64,000 nucleotides of DNA from Dyella kyungheensis (GTDB lineage: Bacteria > Pseudomonadota > Gammaproteobacteria > Xanthomonadales > Rhodanobacteraceae), in NCBI RefSeq assembly GCF_016905005.1, contig NZ_JADIKC010000002.1, forward strand, positions 124,001-188,000, written 5' to 3'. Under the pieces are notes generated by a model, which saw only the letters and a program-made list of their open reading frames with translations, ran no database searches and was not told the origin of the DNA. Positions within the stretch are counted from its first letter, which is position 1; each line of letters starts with the position of its first letter. Below, in pieces: positions 61,396 to 64,000 of this stretch. The position numbers were made by a program, and so were the translations under genes.

Positions 61396-62880
61396 CTAGT
61401 TGGTCTCGCCGGCGCGCTTGCGCTCCATGCGCCGCAGGAACTCCTGCATGATGCGAAGGTAGAGCGCTTCGCCCAGGTGCTCGTCTTCCACGCCGTGATC
61501 GATCGACGGGTTGTCGTTCACCTCGATCACCACCGGCTTGTCGCCGACGCGCTTGATGTCGACGCCGTAAAGTCCGTCGCCCACCGCCTGGGTGGACTTG
61601 AGCGCCAGCTTCACCACGTCGGCCGGTGCGCGTTCGATCGGAATGGTTTCCGAATCGCCGGTCTTGGAGGCGCCCTTGGCGCCGTGGTTGTAGATCTGCC
61701 AGTGGCCGCGCGACATGAAGTATTTGCACGCGTAGAGCGGCTCGTTGTTGAGCACGCCGATGCGCCAGTCGAATTCGGTGAAAACGAATTCCTGCGCCAG
61801 CAACAGCGCGCTGTGCTGGAACAGCTCGGCGCTGGCCTTGTTGAGCGCCTCCTCGTTTTCCACCTTCACCACACCGCGCGAGAACGAACCGTCGGGAATC
61901 TTCAGCACCAGCGGGTAGCCGAGTTTCTCCGAGAGTTCCTTCAGGCCCTTGGTATCGTCGCGATAGAGAATTTCGGTGCGCGGCACGGCCAGCTTGCGCG
62001 ACACCATCAGGTCGTTGAGGAAGATCTTGTTCGTGCAGCGCAGGATCGAGGTGGGGTCGTCCATCACCACCATGCCTTCCTTCTCGGCGCGATGCGCGAA
62101 GCGGTAGGTGTGGTTGTTGCTGGCGGTGGTTTCGCGGATGAACAGGCCGTCGTACTCGGCCAGGCGCTGGTAATCGTTCTTGCCGATGGGATCGACTTCG
62201 ATGCCCAGTTCCTTGCCGGCGGCAATGAACGACTTCAGCGCCTTCTTGTTCGACGGCGGCATCGCCTCGTGCGGATCGATCAGCATGGCGATGTCGTAGC
62301 GGAACTGCTTGCGCGCCTTGGGCTTGCGCCACAACTTCTTGCTGAAGCGATCGAGTTCCTCGGCGAAGGCGTCTTCCTGCGCATCGTCCAGGGTCTGCAG
62401 GCCCACCGGCTTGATCGCGCTGATCTGCCACACGCGGTCGCGCTCGAACTCGATGCGCAGCAGCGGGCACGGGAACATTTCGAACACCTGGCGCGCAAGA
62501 TCCTGCAGCGCGGGGTGAGCGGTCTGTCCGAAGTACACCAGGATGCCGAAGTCGGTGGTGTCACGGCCACCCGCCGGCAGGAAATGGGTGAGCTTGGCGC
62601 TCAGATCCTCGATCTCCAGGCCGTACAGCGAGCGGCGGCGCAGATCGTTCACCGTGCGCACGGAAGGCATCACGCGGTGTCCGCGCGCTTCGGCCAGCAG
62701 CGAGACGTAGTAGCCGGTGCCCAGGTACTTGTAGCTGCGGCACAGGTTGATGACATGCGTGCGCTCGTCGTCGACGCCGACGGGTTCGCGCAGGTAGTCC
62801 ATCGCCGTGACCACGTCTGCGGAGGGGTAGTAGACACTCCAGTCGGAGGCCTTCTCGACAACCAGAACGAGACGAGTCAT
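61396..62880 (-). CDS. RimK-type ATP-grasp ligase with N-terminal RLAN domain
   Basis: The 494-residue protein has an N-terminal domain (about residues 1-195) of the RLAN type (VINLCRSYKYLGTGYYVSLL, FGILVYFGQTAHPALQDLAR) and a C-terminal ATP-grasp domain (about 225-490) with TSILRCTNKIFLNDLMVSRK, YPLVLKIPDGSFSRGVVKVE, and the metal-binding VVIEVNDNPSIDHGVED. RimK relatives add Glu or other amino acids to peptides or proteins. RLAN-RimK genes are known to pair with GNAT acetyltransferase and C39-peptidase genes; here a GNAT gene is divergent. The start at 62880 fits MTRLVLVVE. Substrate is unknown. Confidence 0.9.
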   Translation of the reverse strand: MTRLVLVVEKASDWSVYYPSADVVTAMDYLREPVGVDDERTHVINLCRSYKYLGTGYYVSLLAEARGHRVMPSVRTVNDLRRRSLYGLEIEDLSAKLTHFLPAGGRDTTDFGILVYFGQTAHPALQDLARQVFEMFPCPLLRIEFERDRVWQISAIKPVGLQTLDDAQEDAFAEELDRFSKKLWRKPKARKQFRYDIAMLIDPHEAMPPSNKKALKSFIAAGKELGIEVDPIGKNDYQRLAEYDGLFIRETTASNNHTYRFAHRAEKEGMVVMDDPTSILRCTNKIFLNDLMVSRKLAVPRTEILYRDDTKGLKELSEKLGYPLVLKIPDGSFSRGVVKVENEEALNKASAELFQHSALLLAQEFVFTEFDWRIGVLNNEPLYACKYFMSRGHWQIYNHGAKGASKTGDSETIPIERAPADVVKLALKSTQAVGDGLYGVDIKRVGDKPVVIEVNDNPSIDHGVEDEHLGEALYLRIMQEFLRRMERKRAGETN

Positions 62881-63227
62881 GACACCTCTGTCAAAGGGAA
62901 CCGAGGAGTGTCGTCGCGCGGGAAACGAGGCGGCACAGCGCAAGGGGCGCAGTTTCGCACATGCATGGCGCGGCACAAGGCGGGTCGTCGGGCTGGCTCA
63001 TAGGCGGTTCAACCTTCGCGCGTGTGGTCCGGTTCCTCTGCAGCGCACTGAGCGCCCGCGCCGATCACTTCAGCACGGCAAAGCCTGCACCTTTTGCTTA
63101 CATTCGCTCCTCGCAAGGTGCCGAGATTGAACGAGTTCTGAAAACCGCCACAAGTCATCGTTGCCCCCGGGGGATGCGGGGACTACAGTGCCCCGCTTGT
63201 TTCATCCCGCCCGCGGAACCGCCCCTG
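62881..63227. other. Divergent intergenic region between rimK-type and GNAT genes
   Basis: This 347-base stretch carries no supported gene; open frames through it are extensions of the neighbours. Both genes' promoters must lie here. I see no clear operator repeat; CCCCCGGGGG near 63166 is a simple palindrome. Confidence 0.4.
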
Positions 63228-63701
63228 ATGACACCCATGCCCGCGACCGCCGCCGTACGCGTGCGTCGTGCCGAACTCTCCGATCTCGATGACCTCGCTG
63301 CCCTGGAAGAGAGCAGCTTCGCCACCGATCGCCTGAGCCGGGCCCAGTACCGCCGCCATCTCGACAGCGAAAGCGCCCAGGTATTGGTCGCCAGCGCCAA
63401 TCATCGACACTTCCTCGGCACCGCGGTGGTGTTCTTCCGAAAAGGCACGCAGGTGGCGCGCCTGTATTCCATCGCCACCAAGAAGGAAGCCCGCGGCAAG
63501 GGCGTGGGTTCGGCGCTGCTCGAAGCGGCGGAAAAACTTGCCGCCCGCCGCCGCTGCGTATCGCTTCGACTCGAAGTGCGCACCGACAACGAGGACGCGA
63601 TGCGTCTGTACGAGCGGCTGGGGTACAGGCGCATCGGGCATTACGCGCGTTATTACGGCGATGGGGCGGATGCGTGGCGGTATGAGAAGGTGCTTGATTG
63701 A
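63228..63701 (+). CDS. GNAT family N-acetyltransferase
   Basis: The 157-residue enzyme has the GNAT fold: VRVRRAELSDLDDLAALEES at the N terminus, then ARLYSIATKKEARGKGVGSA with the acetyl-CoA loop (ARGKGVGSALL), SLRLEVRTDNEDAMRLYERL and GYRRIGHYARYYGDG. In related gene sets a GNAT domain is fused to a C39-type peptidase; no peptidase domain is present here. ATG 63228 is preferred; 63237 is possible. It is divergent from the RLAN-RimK gene. Confidence 0.88.
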   Translation: MTPMPATAAVRVRRAELSDLDDLAALEESSFATDRLSRAQYRRHLDSESAQVLVASANHRHFLGTAVVFFRKGTQVARLYSIATKKEARGKGVGSALLEAAEKLAARRRCVSLRLEVRTDNEDAMRLYERLGYRRIGHYARYYGDGADAWRYEKVLD

Positions 63702-63762
63702 GTCGGGTGGGGCGCTAAAAGTACTTGGGCGCTTTTCGAAGCGCGCTTCGAGGAAATCTTTC

Positions 63763-63810
63763 TGCGGGCACCCGCCCCTCACCCCGGCCCTCTCGCCGGA
63801 GGGGAGAGGA
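63763..63810. repeat. Extragenic hairpin repeat, family B copy 5
   Basis: GCGGGCACCCGCCCCTCACC followed by a CCCTCTCGCC / GGAGGGGAGAGG hairpin, between the convergent GNAT gene and the partial gene at the end. Confidence 0.8.
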
Positions 63811-63832
63811 GAAGTGGTGTGCACCGCCAAGG

Positions 63833-64000
63833 CTAGAACGGTTGCGCGATCCGCTGCACCGTCGCTTCATCCGGCCGCGCCACCAGCGCCCCCGTGCGCA
63901 TCAGGCTCACCGTGTAGTGACCCTGGTCCACCAACGGCAGAAACACGCCGCTGCCGAACAACACATCCACATCCGGCACCCATTGCGGGTATTGCTTGTG
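63833..64000 (-). CDS. Unidentified protein, C-terminal end (partial)
   Basis: Reading the minus strand from the window edge, 55 codons end in a TAG at 63835-63833. The product tail includes QYPQWVPDVDVLFGSGVFLP, LVDQGHYTVSLMRTGALVAR and PDEATVQRIAQPF. The codons are GC-rich at third positions as in real genes here. I do not recognise the family from this end alone. It is convergent with the GNAT gene, with a family B repeat between. Confidence 0.6.
   Translation of the reverse strand, partial: HKQYPQWVPDVDVLFGSGVFLPLVDQGHYTVSLMRTGALVARPDEATVQRIAQPF

Overview
The window is GC-rich, densely packed bacterial chromosome. Gene content and synteny point to Gammaproteobacteria, order Xanthomonadales, probably family Rhodanobacteraceae (a Dyella-, Luteibacter- or Rhodanobacter-like organism). 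Reasons: an algZ-algR-type pair beside hemC, a zwf-pgl-edd-eda Entner-Doudoroff operon, rsmG-parA-parB, several families of Xanthomonadaceae-type extragenic palindromes, and a secreted plant-type PNGase A homologue of the kind known from Dyella and Rudaea. The genus is inference. No rRNA, tRNA, CRISPR array, prophage or insertion sequence was seen, so this is ordinary core plus lineage-specific chromosome.

Layout. 1-2940: end of a cytochrome bo3 quinol oxidase operon (cyoB partial, cyoC, cyoD) followed by a SURF1 assembly factor. 3037-4662: small envelope proteins. 4737-10586: zwf-pgl-edd-eda on the minus strand, with a divergent GntR/UTRA regulator. 10805-17414: two tandem paralogous RND permeases of identical length, with no adaptor gene. 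17860-25823: a DUF3617 protein, a large secreted phosphoesterase, a Tat-exported multicopper oxidase, a MATE exporter, DUF2239 and a bestrophin. 26082-31704: PagL lipid A deacylase, then an emrR-tolC-emrA-emrB efflux operon behind a strong, apparently leaderless, operator-overlapped promoter. 31791-38505: AraC and WYL regulators, a glycosyltransferase, DUF488, a patatin and envelope proteins.

38580-44757: hemC with a LytTR response regulator and its LytS-type kinase, a serine esterase and a prolyl-oligopeptidase-family peptidase. 44921-48013: parB, parA, rsmG and a short SPFH protein, suggesting a replication-origin-proximal position. 48339-55708: pirin, YecA-family protein, exonuclease III, oligopeptidase A, a cyclic-nucleotide-domain/patatin fusion, gamma-carbonic anhydrase and a small tyrosine phosphatase. 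55715-59705: a TonB protein and a shorter paralogue lacking the TonB domain, beside a PNGase A homologue. 59844-64000: aroE, a small membrane protein, a RimK/RLAN ATP-grasp ligase divergent from a GNAT acetyltransferase, and the 3' end of an unidentified gene.

Most genes are recognisable families. No single obviously undescribed machine stands out. The most interesting signals are the RimK-GNAT pair, the paralogous TonB/TonB-less pair beside PNGase A, the duplicated RND unit, the emrR promoter with twin operators, the twin motif before the DUF2239 gene, and at least four families of dispersed palindromes.
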